Assembly (NCBI RefSeq): GCF_025244925.1
Contig: NZ_CP104275.1
Span: forward strand, 620,001-684,000
DNA length: 64,000 nt
Source of the DNA: Arthrobacter zhaoxinii
GTDB taxonomy: Bacteria; Actinomycetota; Actinomycetes; Actinomycetales; Micrococcaceae
Direction of reading: 5' to 3'
Of this stretch, positions 1-8,498 are shown in pieces; positions within the stretch are counted from its first letter, which is position 1; each line of letters starts with the position of its first letter. A program made the position numbers and the translations under genes. Below the pieces are notes generated by a model. That model was not told the origin of the DNA and searched no databases. It saw only the letters and a list, made by a program, of their open reading frames with translations.

Positions 1-26
1 GAGATACTTTCGAGCAGAGATACTTT
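1..26. repeat. Direct repeat GAGATACTTT x2 upstream of MMPL gene
   Basis: The decamer GAGATACTTT occurs at 1-10 and again at 17-26, so one copy per 16 bases, ending 19 bases before the MMPL start codon. Half-sites of the AGATACTT type are common in MarR/TetR operators beside exporters, so this may be part of an operator cut by the window edge; no regulator gene is visible. Confidence 0.4.
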
Positions 27-45
27 AGACGGCTGGGAGAAGCAC

Positions 46-2175
46 ATGTACGCAGGGATAGTGAAGAACGCCAAGACGGCGTGGATCACGCTGCTGATCG
101 GGGTGGCCGTCATCATCGGCCTGTTCGCCCTGCCCGCACAGGAAAACGACACCTCGGGCGTGGGCGGGCTGAATGACAAGTACCAGTCAGCCCAGGTTGC
201 CGAACTGCTCGAGGAGTTCCCGGACGCGCAGGAATCCTCCGCGATTGTGGTGGTCTCCCGCGAAGACGGCGAGCCGCTGACGGACGCGGACACCGCCGGC
301 ATCGCCGGGATCAACGCGGCGGCTGCGGAAGCCGGCGCCTCGGGCCCGCCGCCGCAGGTTCCGCCGGTGGTTTCGGAAAACAAGCTCGTGGCGATTGTTC
401 CGCTGACGCTGCAGGCCGCCGCCGACGACGGCGACGCCGTGTCCGCGGAGGTCGAGAACCTGCGGGACGCCGTGTCCGAGGCTGCACCGGAGGGCGTCCG
501 GGCGGAACTGACGGGCGGGGCCGCCTTCAGTGCCGACCTGGCCGGGGTGTTCTCCGGAGCCAACTTCGTGCTGCTGACCGTTACGGCCGGCGTCGTTGCC
601 GTGCTGCTGCTGATCACCTACCGTTCGCCGTGGCTCTGGATCGTGCCCCTGGCCATTGTCGGCGCTATTGAACAGCTGGCCGCCAAGGTGGTGGACCTGC
701 TGGCTCCGGTCACCGGAATCACCGTGGATCCGTCCGCCGTTGGCATTACCAGCGTCCTGGTCTTCGGCGCGGCCACCAACTATGCACTGCTGTTGATTGC
801 CCGCTACCGGGAGGAACTGCGCGTCCACGACTCGGTGTACGAGGCGATGCGCAAGGCCCTGACCCGGACCAGGGAGGCCATCATTGCCAGCGGCGGCACC
901 GTGATCCTGGCCCTGCTCACCCTGTTGTTCACCGACACCCAGAGCTACCGCGGCCTCGGTTTCTCCGCCGCCATCGGCATTGTGCTGGCCATCTTCAGCG
1001 CCCTGTTCCTGCTGCCGGTTGCCCTGGTGCTGCTGGGCCGCAGGCTCTTCTGGCCGTTCGTGCCCAAGGTGGGGGATCCGGCCAAGGAAGGCAAGTTCTG
1101 GGGCCGCCTGGGTGAAGCCACCGCACGCCGCCCCAAGACCATCGCCGGCACCGCCGTCGTCGTCCTGCTGGCCCTGGGCAGCGCGCTGTTCACCCTGCAG
1201 ATCGGGCTGAGCGAAAACGAACAGTTCCGCGAGAAGCCGCAGGCAGTCACCGCGGCCGAAACCCTGTCCGAAGGCTTCCCCGCCGGCTCCTCCTCGCCCG
1301 TCACCGTCCTGGTGGATACGGACGCCGCGGATGACGCCGTCGCCCAGCTGTCCGGCATCGAAGGCGTCACTGCCGCCACGCCCGGAACCGAGCATGACGG
1401 CCGCACCCGGGTGGAACTGATCACCGGCTACGAGGCCGGCACCGACGAAGCCAACACCTTCATCACCGATCTGCGCGAGGGTCTCGCGGATGAGGACTAT
1501 GAGGCACTGGTAGGCGGGGAAGCCGCAGAGCGGGTGGACCAGCTGTCCGCGAACCAGCACGACACGGTCCTGGTGGTGACCTCCGTGATTATCCTGGTGT
1601 TCCTGGTCCTAATGATCCTGCTGCGCTCCCTCGTGGCGCCGGTGCTGCTGGTCGCCTCGGTGCTGCTGACCTTCCTGGCCGCCACCGGGCTGAGCTGGCT
1701 GGTGTTCGAGAATGTGTTGGATTTCCCGGCCATGGATGTGCAGACGCTGCTCTACTCCTTCCTGTTCCTGGTGGCTCTGGGTGTTGACTACAACATCTTC
1801 CTGACCACCCGGGCACGGGAAAACGCGGTCTCCATGGGCACGAAGCAGGGCATGCTGGCAGCACTGCGCTCCACCGGCGGCGTGATCACCAGCGCCGGCA
1901 TCCTGCTGGCGGCTGTGTTCGCGGTGCTCGGCGTGCTGCCGCTGGTGACCCTGACCCAGGTGGGCATCATCGTGGCGATCGGCGTCCTGTTCGACACCCT
2001 GCTGGTACGGACCGTGGTGGTCCCGGCCCTAACCTTTGTCCTGGGCGACAAGTTCTGGTGGCCGTCCAACCCGGCGGGTAAAGACGGCCACCACGGACGC
2101 CACGAGGCTAAGCCCGAGCAGGATCCAGCGGGCGACGGTCAGCGCACCGGCCAGGGCGGCATCACCGCCCGTTAG
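46..2175 (+). CDS. MMPL family RND transporter
   Basis: Actinobacterial MMPL exporter of 709 residues, expected to export a lipid or hydrophobic compound across the cytoplasmic membrane with proton energy. It shows the duplicated RND plan: a single N-terminal membrane segment (about residues 10-27), an extracytoplasmic domain, a block of five membrane segments (about 175-330), a second extracytoplasmic domain and a final block (about 505-665). The second block keeps the family Asp-Tyr pair in GVDYNIF (near 577). The equivalent position in the first block reads GAATNYALLL, so Asn replaces the usual Asp. The ATG at 46 is preceded by GGGAGAAG. The hydrophilic C-terminal tail after FWWPS lies over the 3' end of the convergent gene at 2029-2673. 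Confidence 0.9.
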   Translation: MYAGIVKNAKTAWITLLIGVAVIIGLFALPAQENDTSGVGGLNDKYQSAQVAELLEEFPDAQESSAIVVVSREDGEPLTDADTAGIAGINAAAAEAGASGPPPQVPPVVSENKLVAIVPLTLQAAADDGDAVSAEVENLRDAVSEAAPEGVRAELTGGAAFSADLAGVFSGANFVLLTVTAGVVAVLLLITYRSPWLWIVPLAIVGAIEQLAAKVVDLLAPVTGITVDPSAVGITSVLVFGAATNYALLLIARYREELRVHDSVYEAMRKALTRTREAIIASGGTVILALLTLLFTDTQSYRGLGFSAAIGIVLAIFSALFLLPVALVLLGRRLFWPFVPKVGDPAKEGKFWGRLGEATARRPKTIAGTAVVVLLALGSALFTLQIGLSENEQFREKPQAVTAAETLSEGFPAGSSSPVTVLVDTDAADDAVAQLSGIEGVTAATPGTEHDGRTRVELITGYEAGTDEANTFITDLREGLADEDYEALVGGEAAERVDQLSANQHDTVLVVTSVIILVFLVLMILLRSLVAPVLLVASVLLTFLAATGLSWLVFENVLDFPAMDVQTLLYSFLFLVALGVDYNIFLTTRARENAVSMGTKQGMLAALRSTGGVITSAGILLAAVFAVLGVLPLVTLTQVGIIVAIGVLFDTLLVRTVVVPALTFVLGDKFWWPSNPAGKDGHHGRHEAKPEQDPAGDGQRTGQGGITAR

Positions 2176-2673
2176 CTCGGCGGCACCGAGGGCGTTGTCA
2201 ATGGCAATGTTTTCCCACAGGTCGGCCACCACGAAGAGGATCGGCGCACTGAAGAGCACCCAGCGCAGCGTCCGGCGCTGGGTGTTCAGCCCGATGATCA
2301 GCAGCCAGGTCATGCCGAAGACCAAGGGAAACAGGGTGCCTGCGGTCTTGTGCACATAGCTGAGCCGGCCGAGGGCGTCTGCGTCCATCGCAGCGCGCAG
2401 GGCGGCCAGATGGTCCTGGCCGTAGCCGAAGACCAGGGAATCGGGCATCGCCAGGCCGTCCGCAAGCTGGCTCAGCTGGCCGAGCACCATCAGGTGCAGG
2501 TACCAGAACAGGAACAACGTTGTCACCACCCCGGCAATGACAATCAGCCCGGGGCTGCTCTTCCCCTGCGGGCCCGTTCCCGGGCCAGCGTCCGTTGCCC
2601 CCGGACTGCCCGTGCGGGGAGAGCCTGCGGATGGTCCGTGTTTGGCGGCGCGCTGCGCGGCGGTTTTTCCCAT
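2029..2673 (-). CDS. Unknown four-helix membrane protein
   Basis: Membrane protein of 214 residues that I do not assign to a named family. A hydrophilic, Gly/Pro-rich N-terminus of about 42 residues is followed by four hydrophobic segments (about 43-66, 120-137, 138-155 and 180-198); the loop between the first two is acidic and carries HKTAGTLFP, and DLWENIAIDN follows the third. The ATG at 2673 was chosen over longer frames because these run antisense through the neighbouring phosphatase gene, and because CATACT (a possible -10) ends six bases upstream, fitting a leaderless start. The last 49 codons overlap the 3' end of the MMPL gene on the opposite strand by 147 bp. Confidence 0.7.
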   Translation of the reverse strand: MGKTAAQRAAKHGPSAGSPRTGSPGATDAGPGTGPQGKSSPGLIVIAGVVTTLFLFWYLHLMVLGQLSQLADGLAMPDSLVFGYGQDHLAALRAAMDADALGRLSYVHKTAGTLFPLVFGMTWLLIIGLNTQRRTLRWVLFSAPILFVVADLWENIAIDNALGAAELTGGDAALAGALTVARWILLGLSLVASVVAVFTRRVGRPPELVAQDKG

Positions 2674-2750
2674 AGGTACAGTATGGCCGCACCCCTCCCG
2701 CGTCCTGCGCCGCCGCCAGTGCCCGCCTGTCCCGCGCGAAGGCGGACGGC

Positions 2751-2756
2751 TAGGCT
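2751..2756 (+). promoter_or_regulatory. -10 box TAGGCT of leaderless phosphatase gene
   Basis: TAGGCT fits TANNNT and ends seven bases before the ATG at 2764. There is no Shine-Dalgarno sequence, which supports a leaderless transcript and fixes this start. Confidence 0.55.
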
Positions 2757-2763
2757 GGGGATT

Positions 2764-3567
2764 ATGACTGCCGATGCGCGCCCCGAAGACCTGGCCCTGG
2801 CCGCCGAGCTGGTCCGGGAGGCCGGGCAGCTTGCCCTCCGGATGCGGGCAGAAGGGCTGACCGCGAGCGAAAAAACCTCGGTGTCCGACGTCGTTACCGC
2901 CGCGGACCGCGAGGCCGAGGCACTGGTGGTGGCCAGGCTGCGCGAACTGCGCCCCGACGACGGAATCGTGGGGGAGGAGGGGGCCAGCCACCGGGGCACC
3001 TCCGGCAGGTCCTGGGTCATCGACCCGGTGGACGGCACGTACAACTTCTTCGCCGGATCCACCTACTGGTGTTCGGCGATCGCACTGCGGACCGAGCCCG
3101 GTCCGCACGAAACGCCCGGAGATCCCGATGTGCTGCTTGGCGCCATCTACCAGCCGCAGGAAGACCGGCTGTGGATCGGCGGCAAAGGCTCCCCGGCCAC
3201 GCTCAACGGCTCGGTGATTGCGCCGCCGGCGGACGAACCCCTGGACCGCCTGTCGGCCGGAACCTACATCCATCCCACCTGGCTGCTGCGCCCCGAGGTG
3301 TCCGGACCCTGGACGGCGGCGGCCTCCCGGGCCGCGACCATCCGGATGATGGGATCAGGCTCCTGTGATCTTGCCCGTGTGGCCACCGGCCAGTCCGGTG
3401 CCTGGTTCCAGCACAGCTGCCCGGAATGGGACTGGCTGCCGGGCAAGGCCATAGTTCGAGCCGCTGGCGGCAGCACCGCCGTCGTCGAAGTAAACGGCTT
3501 CCGCTGGCACATTGCCGGGACCGCCTCGGCTGTGCGGGAAATCCACGGCGCGCTGACCTCCAACTGA
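2764..3567 (+). CDS. Inositol monophosphatase family protein
   Basis: Mg2+-dependent sugar-phosphate phosphatase of the IMPase/FBPase/CysQ superfamily, 267 residues, the usual length. The first metal site is seen in GIVGEEG (about residues 70-76) and WVIDPVDGTYNFF (about 85-97), and the second in PEWDWLPGKAIV (about 220-231), the counterpart of the WDxAAG motif although Leu-Pro replaces Ala-Ala. The substrate (inositol phosphate, histidinol phosphate, PAP or fructose bisphosphate) cannot be read from these motifs. It stands alone between a convergent membrane-protein gene on the left side's opposite strand and pcrA. Confidence 0.88.
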   Translation: MTADARPEDLALAAELVREAGQLALRMRAEGLTASEKTSVSDVVTAADREAEALVVARLRELRPDDGIVGEEGASHRGTSGRSWVIDPVDGTYNFFAGSTYWCSAIALRTEPGPHETPGDPDVLLGAIYQPQEDRLWIGGKGSPATLNGSVIAPPADEPLDRLSAGTYIHPTWLLRPEVSGPWTAAASRAATIRMMGSGSCDLARVATGQSGAWFQHSCPEWDWLPGKAIVRAAGGSTAVVEVNGFRWHIAGTASAVREIHGALTSN

Positions 3568-3642
3568 ACCGGCAGGGGGCTGCCGGAGGAGCCACCGGGG
3601 GCTGCCGGTTTGGATGCTCGCAGGAATGTCGGCCGCAGCGCC

Positions 3643-3648
3643 TAGACT
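3643..3648 (+). promoter_or_regulatory. -10 box TAGACT of pcrA
   Basis: TAGACT lies ten bases before the ATG at 3659, leaving room for only a few untranslated bases. No Shine-Dalgarno is present, so near-leaderless initiation is likely. Confidence 0.5.
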
Positions 3649-3658
3649 TAAAGCCATC

Positions 3659-6109
3659 ATGGACTATCTCTTTGATCCACTCTTTCCCGCACCCCGCAAG
3701 AACGAACCGGCGCCCGCAGCCACGGCACCGCATGCCGACACTGCCCGGCGGGGCTCCTCCTACGCGGATGAAAGCCGTGCCGCGGACCTGCTGCAGGGGC
3801 TGAACCCGCAGCAGGAGGAAGCGGTGAAGCACGCCGGCTCGCCGCTGCTGATTGTTGCAGGCGCCGGATCCGGCAAGACCCGGGTGCTCAGCCACCGGAT
3901 CGCCTACCTGCTCGCCACCGGACGCTCCAACCCGGGACAGATCCTGGCCATCACGTTCACCAACAAGGCCGCCGCCGAAATGCGTGAGCGCATTGAAAAC
4001 CTGGTGGGTGGCGTCGCCAAGACCATGTGGATCTCCACCTTCCACTCCTCCTGCGTGCGGATCCTGCGCCGGGAAGCCAAGACCGTGGGGATGAACTCGA
4101 ACTTCTCCATCTACGACTCCGCGGATTCGCTTCGCTTGATCACCCTGGTGGCCAAGGGCCTGGATCTGGACCCGAAGCGCTTCACGCCGAAGTCCATCAT
4201 GCACAAGATCTCCGCCCTGAAGAACGAACTCATCGACGAAGAGTCCTACGCGGAATCAGCCAACTACTCCGATCCCTTCGAGCAGGCCGTAGCGGACGTC
4301 TACAAGGGCTACGCGCAGCGGATGCGCCAGGCCAATGCCATGGACTTCGACGACCTGATCGCCCAGACCGTGTTTATGTTCCGTGCCTTCCCCGGCGTGG
4401 CCGAGTACTACCGGCGGCGCTTCCGGCACATCCTCGTGGACGAATACCAGGACACCAACCACGCGCAGTACGCCCTGGTCCGCGAACTGGTGGGCAGCGA
4501 CGACGACGCGCTGGACCTCCCCCCGGCCGAACTCACCGTCGTGGGCGACTCCGACCAGTCCATTTACGCCTTCCGCGGTGCGGACGTCCGGAACATCAAT
4601 GACTTCGAGAAGGACTACCCGAACGCGCGGACCATCCTGCTGGAACAGAACTACCGCTCCACGCAGACCATCCTCAACGCCGCCAACGCGGTGATCTCCC
4701 GCAACCCCAACCGCCCGGAAAAGCGGCTCTGGACCGCTGAGGGCGACGGCGAAAAGATCATCGGCTACGTGGGCGAGAACGAACACGAGGAAGCCCGCTT
4801 CATCGCCGAGGAGATCGACCGGCTGCAGGACGAGGAAAACCTGCGCCCCGGCGACGTTGCCGTGTTCTACCGGACCAACGCCCAGTCCCGTTCGCTCGAA
4901 GACGTGCTGGTGCGCGTGGGGCTGCCCTACAAGGTGGTCGGCGGGACCCGGTTCTACGAACGCAAGGAAATCAAGGACGCGCTGGCGTACCTGCGCGTGC
5001 TGGTGAACTCGGACGACGTCGTGAACCTGCGCCGGATCCTCAACGAACCCAAGCGCGGCATCGGCGACCGCGCCGAATACTCCGTGGCTGCCCTGGCCGA
5101 ACGCGAACGGATCTCCTTCATGGCCGCCCTGCGCCGTGCCGAAGAGGCTCCCGGACTGGCGACCCGTTCGCTGAACGCGGTCAACGGCTTCGTGAAACTC
5201 ATCGATGACCTCGCCGAGGTCGCCAGCGGGTCCGGCGCGTCTGCGGCACTGGAAGCCGTGCTGGAACAGACCGGCTACCTGGCCCAGCTGCGCTCCAGCA
5301 ATGACCCGCAGGACGAATCCCGGGTGGAGAACCTCGCGGAACTGGTGGCCGTGGTCCGCGAATACGAACGGGACAATCCCGAGGGCTCCCTCGGTGAGTT
5401 CCTGGAACAGGTCTCCCTGGTGGCGGACGCCGATTCCATTCCCGATGCCCCCGGCGGCTCGGCCGAGGAAGTCGCCGCCGCCGTCGAGGAATCCCGCCGG
5501 CAGGGGGTGGTCACCTTGATGACCCTGCACACCGCCAAGGGACTGGAATTCCCGGTGGTTTTCCTGACCGGCATGGAACAGGGCCTGTTCCCGCACCAGC
5601 GCTCGGCCACGGACCCGGCCGAACTGGCCGAAGAGCGGCGCCTGGCCTACGTGGGCCTGACCCGCGCCCGGCAGCGCCTGTACCTCACCCGGTCCGAAGT
5701 CCGCAGCATGTGGGGCCAGAGCCAGTACAACCCGGCCAGCCAGTTTGTGGGCGAAGTGCCGCCGGAGCTGATCGAGTGGAAGCGCGAAGGCATGGACCGT
5801 CCCACGTGGGGCGGGGGAGGCAGCATCACGTCCAGCCGTTACGGCGGATCCTCCTGGGGTGCCGGATCAGCCATGGGGACCGGCGGCAGCACCGCCAACT
5901 CCCCGGTTGCCAAGGCCATCGGCCGCGTGCAGCCGCAGAAGGAAGTAGTGTCCGTGGCGGCCGGGGACAGGGTCAACCACACATCGTTCGGCTCCGGCAC
6001 CGTGCTCGCGGTTGAAGGAAGCGGAGATAAGACCGTGGCCAAGGTGAAGTTCGACGTCGGTGAAAAGCGCCTGCTGCTGCGGTACGCGCCGCTGGTCAAG
6101 GAGGGGTGA
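3659..6109 (+). CDS. pcrA: ATP-dependent DNA helicase PcrA/UvrD
   Basis: Superfamily 1A 3'-5' helicase for repair and replication restart, 816 residues. Ordered motifs: Q motif LNPQQEEAV (about 48-56), Walker A AGAGSGKT (67-74), Walker B DEYQDTNH, motif III GDSDQSIYAFRGAD, motif IV NYRST, motif V TLHTAKGLEFPVVFLTG and motif VI YVGLTRARQRLYLT. A Gly/Ser-rich linker leads to a C-terminal Tudor-like fold, VAAGDRVNHTSFGSGTV, typical of PcrA rather than UvrD and known to contact RNA polymerase in Bacillus PcrA. ATG 3659 was chosen over the upstream ATG at 3614 because of the TAGACT box just before it and the absence of a ribosome binding site. Confidence 0.95.
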   Translation: MDYLFDPLFPAPRKNEPAPAATAPHADTARRGSSYADESRAADLLQGLNPQQEEAVKHAGSPLLIVAGAGSGKTRVLSHRIAYLLATGRSNPGQILAITFTNKAAAEMRERIENLVGGVAKTMWISTFHSSCVRILRREAKTVGMNSNFSIYDSADSLRLITLVAKGLDLDPKRFTPKSIMHKISALKNELIDEESYAESANYSDPFEQAVADVYKGYAQRMRQANAMDFDDLIAQTVFMFRAFPGVAEYYRRRFRHILVDEYQDTNHAQYALVRELVGSDDDALDLPPAELTVVGDSDQSIYAFRGADVRNINDFEKDYPNARTILLEQNYRSTQTILNAANAVISRNPNRPEKRLWTAEGDGEKIIGYVGENEHEEARFIAEEIDRLQDEENLRPGDVAVFYRTNAQSRSLEDVLVRVGLPYKVVGGTRFYERKEIKDALAYLRVLVNSDDVVNLRRILNEPKRGIGDRAEYSVAALAERERISFMAALRRAEEAPGLATRSLNAVNGFVKLIDDLAEVASGSGASAALEAVLEQTGYLAQLRSSNDPQDESRVENLAELVAVVREYERDNPEGSLGEFLEQVSLVADADSIPDAPGGSAEEVAAAVEESRRQGVVTLMTLHTAKGLEFPVVFLTGMEQGLFPHQRSATDPAELAEERRLAYVGLTRARQRLYLTRSEVRSMWGQSQYNPASQFVGEVPPELIEWKREGMDRPTWGGGGSITSSRYGGSSWGAGSAMGTGGSTANSPVAKAIGRVQPQKEVVSVAAGDRVNHTSFGSGTVLAVEGSGDKTVAKVKFDVGEKRLLLRYAPLVKEG

Positions 6110-6160
6110 GAAGGAACTTTTTCATAACCCAAAGCGGGCATTTTCTACAAACGATAGAAC

Positions 6161-6189
6161 TGTGTCCTTTATCACTAAAGGGGTAGTCT
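6161..6189 (+). promoter_or_regulatory. Candidate sucCD promoter with spacer palindrome
   Basis: A possible -35 TGTGTC (6161-6166) and -10 TAGTCT (6184-6189) are 17 bases apart. The spacer holds a perfect inverted repeat, CCTTTA-TCAC-TAAAGG (6166-6181), placed where a bound repressor would block RNA polymerase. About 120 bases of leader follow before the sucC start, including a small CTAC/GTAG hairpin next to the ribosome binding site. Confidence 0.45.
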
Positions 6190-6310
6190 GGGATCGGCGT
6201 TCAGCCCTAAGGGACTAAAGTTCCTCGTGGGGCAGACCGGCCGGATGCATCTGCCCTGCGATCGTCCAGATCGTATGTAAACCTACTTCGACGTAGAAGG
6301 ACACTAGCCC

Positions 6311-7480
6311 GTGGACCTGTTTGAATATCAGGCGCGCGATATGTTTGAGGCGCACGGTGTACCCGTGCTTGCCGGAATCGTGGCGCACACTCCTGAAGAA
6401 GCCAAAGCTGCTGCTGAGAAGATCGGCGGCGTTGTAGTCGTCAAGGCGCAGGTCAAGGTTGGTGGCCGAGGCAAGGCCGGCGGCGTGAAGGTTGCCAAGA
6501 CCGCCGATGAAGCTTTCGAGCACGCATCCAACATCCTCGGTATGGACATCAAGGGCCACACGGTCAACACCGTGATGATTGCCCAGGGTGCCGACATCGC
6601 TGAGGAATACTACTTCTCGGTCCTGCTGGACCGGGCAAACCGCAACTACCTGGCCATGTGCTCGGTCGAGGGCGGCATGGAGATCGAGCAGCTGGCCGTG
6701 GAGCGTCCCGACGCCCTGGCCCGCGTTGCCGTGGATCCCGCCGTCGGCATCGACTCCGCCAAGGCCGCAGAGATCGTCGACGCCGCCGGGTTCGCCCCCG
6801 AGCTGCGCGAAGGCGTTATGAACGCCATCATCAAGCTGTGGGATGTCTTCACCAAGGAAGACGCCACCCTCGTTGAGGTCAACCCGCTGGTGAAGACCGG
6901 CAACGGTGAGATCCTCGCCCTTGACGGCAAGGTCTCCCTGGACGAAAACGCCGACTTCCGCCAGCCCGGCCACGCCGCGCTGGAAGACAAGGACGCCGCG
7001 GATCCGCTCGAGGCCAAGGCCAAGGAAAACGACCTCAACTACGTCAAGCTGGACGGCCAGGTGGGCATCATCGGCAACGGCGCCGGCCTGGTCATGTCCA
7101 CGCTCGACGTCGTCGCCTACGCCGGCGAAAAGCACGGCAACGTTCGGCCCGCGAACTTCCTGGACATCGGCGGCGGCGCCTCCGCCTCCGTCATGGCTGC
7201 CGGTCTGGACGTCATTCTGAATGACTCCCAGGTGAAGTCCGTGTTCGTGAACGTCTTCGGCGGCATCACCGCCTGTGACGCCGTGGCCAACGGCATCGTC
7301 AAGGCACTGGAAATCCTGGGCGACGAAGCCAACAAGCCGCTGGTTGTCCGTCTCGACGGCAACAACGTCGAAGAAGGCCGCCGCATCCTTGCCGAGGCCA
7401 ACCACCCGCTGGTCACGCTGGCCACCACCATGGACGAAGGCGCCGATAAGGCTGCCGAGCTCGCTTACGCCGCTCGCTGA
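6311..7480 (+). CDS. sucC: Succinyl-CoA synthetase beta subunit
   Basis: ADP-forming succinate-CoA ligase beta subunit, which with SucD interconverts succinyl-CoA and succinate with substrate-level phosphorylation in the TCA cycle. It has 389 residues, the standard length. The N-terminal ATP-grasp domain starts [19 protein letters not shown] and carries [16 protein letters not shown]; the C-terminal CoA-ligase domain carries [10 protein letters not shown] and [12 protein letters not shown], the loops that receive the phosphohistidine of SucD. The start is GTG with GAAGGA upstream. sucD follows after 38 bases in the same operon. Confidence 0.97.
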   Translation: MDLFEYQARDMFEAHGVPVLAGIVAHTPEEAKAAAEKIGGVVVVKAQVKVGGRGKAGGVKVAKTADEAFEHASNILGMDIKGHTVNTVMIAQGADIAEEYYFSVLLDRANRNYLAMCSVEGGMEIEQLAVERPDALARVAVDPAVGIDSAKAAEIVDAAGFAPELREGVMNAIIKLWDVFTKEDATLVEVNPLVKTGNGEILALDGKVSLDENADFRQPGHAALEDKDAADPLEAKAKENDLNYVKLDGQVGIIGNGAGLVMSTLDVVAYAGEKHGNVRPANFLDIGGGASASVMAAGLDVILNDSQVKSVFVNVFGGITACDAVANGIVKALEILGDEANKPLVVRLDGNNVEEGRRILAEANHPLVTLATTMDEGADKAAELAYAAR

Positions 7481-7518
7481 CCCAGAGCCTGTCGAACCTT
7501 TAGAAAGAGAATCCCCTT

Positions 7519-8421
7519 ATGTCTATCTTTTTGAACAAGGACTCCAAGGTCATCGTTCAGGGCATCACCGGCGGCGAAGGCACCAAGCACACCGCCCTGA
7601 TGCTCAAGGCCGGTACCCAGGTTGTCGGCGGCGTTAACGCCCGCAAGGCCGGTACCACGGTCACCCACGGCGACGTGGAACTGCCCGTCTTCGGCACCGT
7701 CACCGAGGCCATGGACAAGACCAACGCAGACGTCTCCATCGTCTTCGTGCCGCCGGCCTTCACGAAGGACGCCGTCATGGAAGCGATCGACGCCGGCATC
7801 GGCCTCGTCGTGGTCATCACTGAAGGTGTGCCCGTGCAGGATTCCGCCGAGTTCTGGGCCCACGCCCAGTCCAAGGTGGACGCCGACGGCAACCAGGTCA
7901 CGCGCATCATCGGCCCGAACTGCCCCGGCATCATCACCCCCGGCGAAGCACTGGTAGGTATCACCCCCAACAACATCACCGGCAAGGGGCCGATCGGCCT
8001 GGTCTCCAAGTCCGGCACCCTGACCTACCAGATGATGTACGAGCTGCGCGACCTCGGCTTCTCCACCGCCATCGGCATCGGCGGCGACCCGGTCATCGGC
8101 ACCACCCACATCGATGCACTGGCTGCCTTCGAAGCGGATCCCGAGACCAAGGCCATCGTGATGATCGGTGAAATCGGCGGCGACGCCGAAGAGCGTGCCG
8201 CAGAGTTCATCAAGGCCAACGTCACGAAGCCGGTTGTCGGCTACGTGGCCGGCTTCACGGCTCCCGAAGGCAAGACCATGGGCCACGCCGGCGCCATTGT
8301 CTCCGGTTCCGCCGGAACCGCACAGGCCAAGAAGGAAGCCCTCGAGGCTGCCGGCGTCAAGGTCGGCAAGACGCCGTCCGAGACCGCCACGCTGCTGCGC
8401 GAAGTTTACGCAGCCCTCTAG
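7519..8421 (+). CDS. sucD: Succinyl-CoA synthetase alpha subunit
   Basis: Alpha subunit of succinate-CoA ligase, 300 residues. The N-terminal Rossmann CoA-binding domain contains [13 protein letters not shown] (about residues 14-26). [12 protein letters not shown] and [10 protein letters not shown] are typical of SucD, and the active-site histidine that is transiently phosphorylated lies in [15 protein letters not shown] (about 254-268). It is the last gene of the sucCD operon; a strong hairpin terminator starts 15 bases after the stop codon. Confidence 0.97.
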   Translation: MSIFLNKDSKVIVQGITGGEGTKHTALMLKAGTQVVGGVNARKAGTTVTHGDVELPVFGTVTEAMDKTNADVSIVFVPPAFTKDAVMEAIDAGIGLVVVITEGVPVQDSAEFWAHAQSKVDADGNQVTRIIGPNCPGIITPGEALVGITPNNITGKGPIGLVSKSGTLTYQMMYELRDLGFSTAIGIGGDPVIGTTHIDALAAFEADPETKAIVMIGEIGGDAEERAAEFIKANVTKPVVGYVAGFTAPEGKTMGHAGAIVSGSAGTAQAKKEALEAAGVKVGKTPSETATLLREVYAAL

Positions 8422-8436
8422 GTCCGTACCTGCACG

Positions 8437-8474
8437 CCCCCGTCCACCGGAACCATGTGGTGGACGGGGGTTTT
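8437..8474 (+). terminator. Intrinsic terminator after sucCD
   Basis: A perfect 12-bp stem, CCCCCGTCCACC (8437-8448) paired with GGTGGACGGGGG (8459-8470), encloses a ten-base loop and is followed by TTTT. Its 3' arm covers the alternative GTG at 8457 of the next gene, which argues for that gene's later start. Confidence 0.9.
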
Positions 8475-8498
8475 GTGCGTCCCAGAAGAAAGACGGAA

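Noticed and set aside
2674..3273. N-terminal extension of the minus-strand membrane protein
   Set aside because: The extension is antisense to the inositol monophosphatase family gene; ATG 2673 with an adjacent -10-like box is more likely.
4256..5596. Long open frame antisense to pcrA
   Set aside because: Shadow frame from high GC at third positions; product is His/Gly/Val-rich without domains and lies wholly over conserved helicase motifs.
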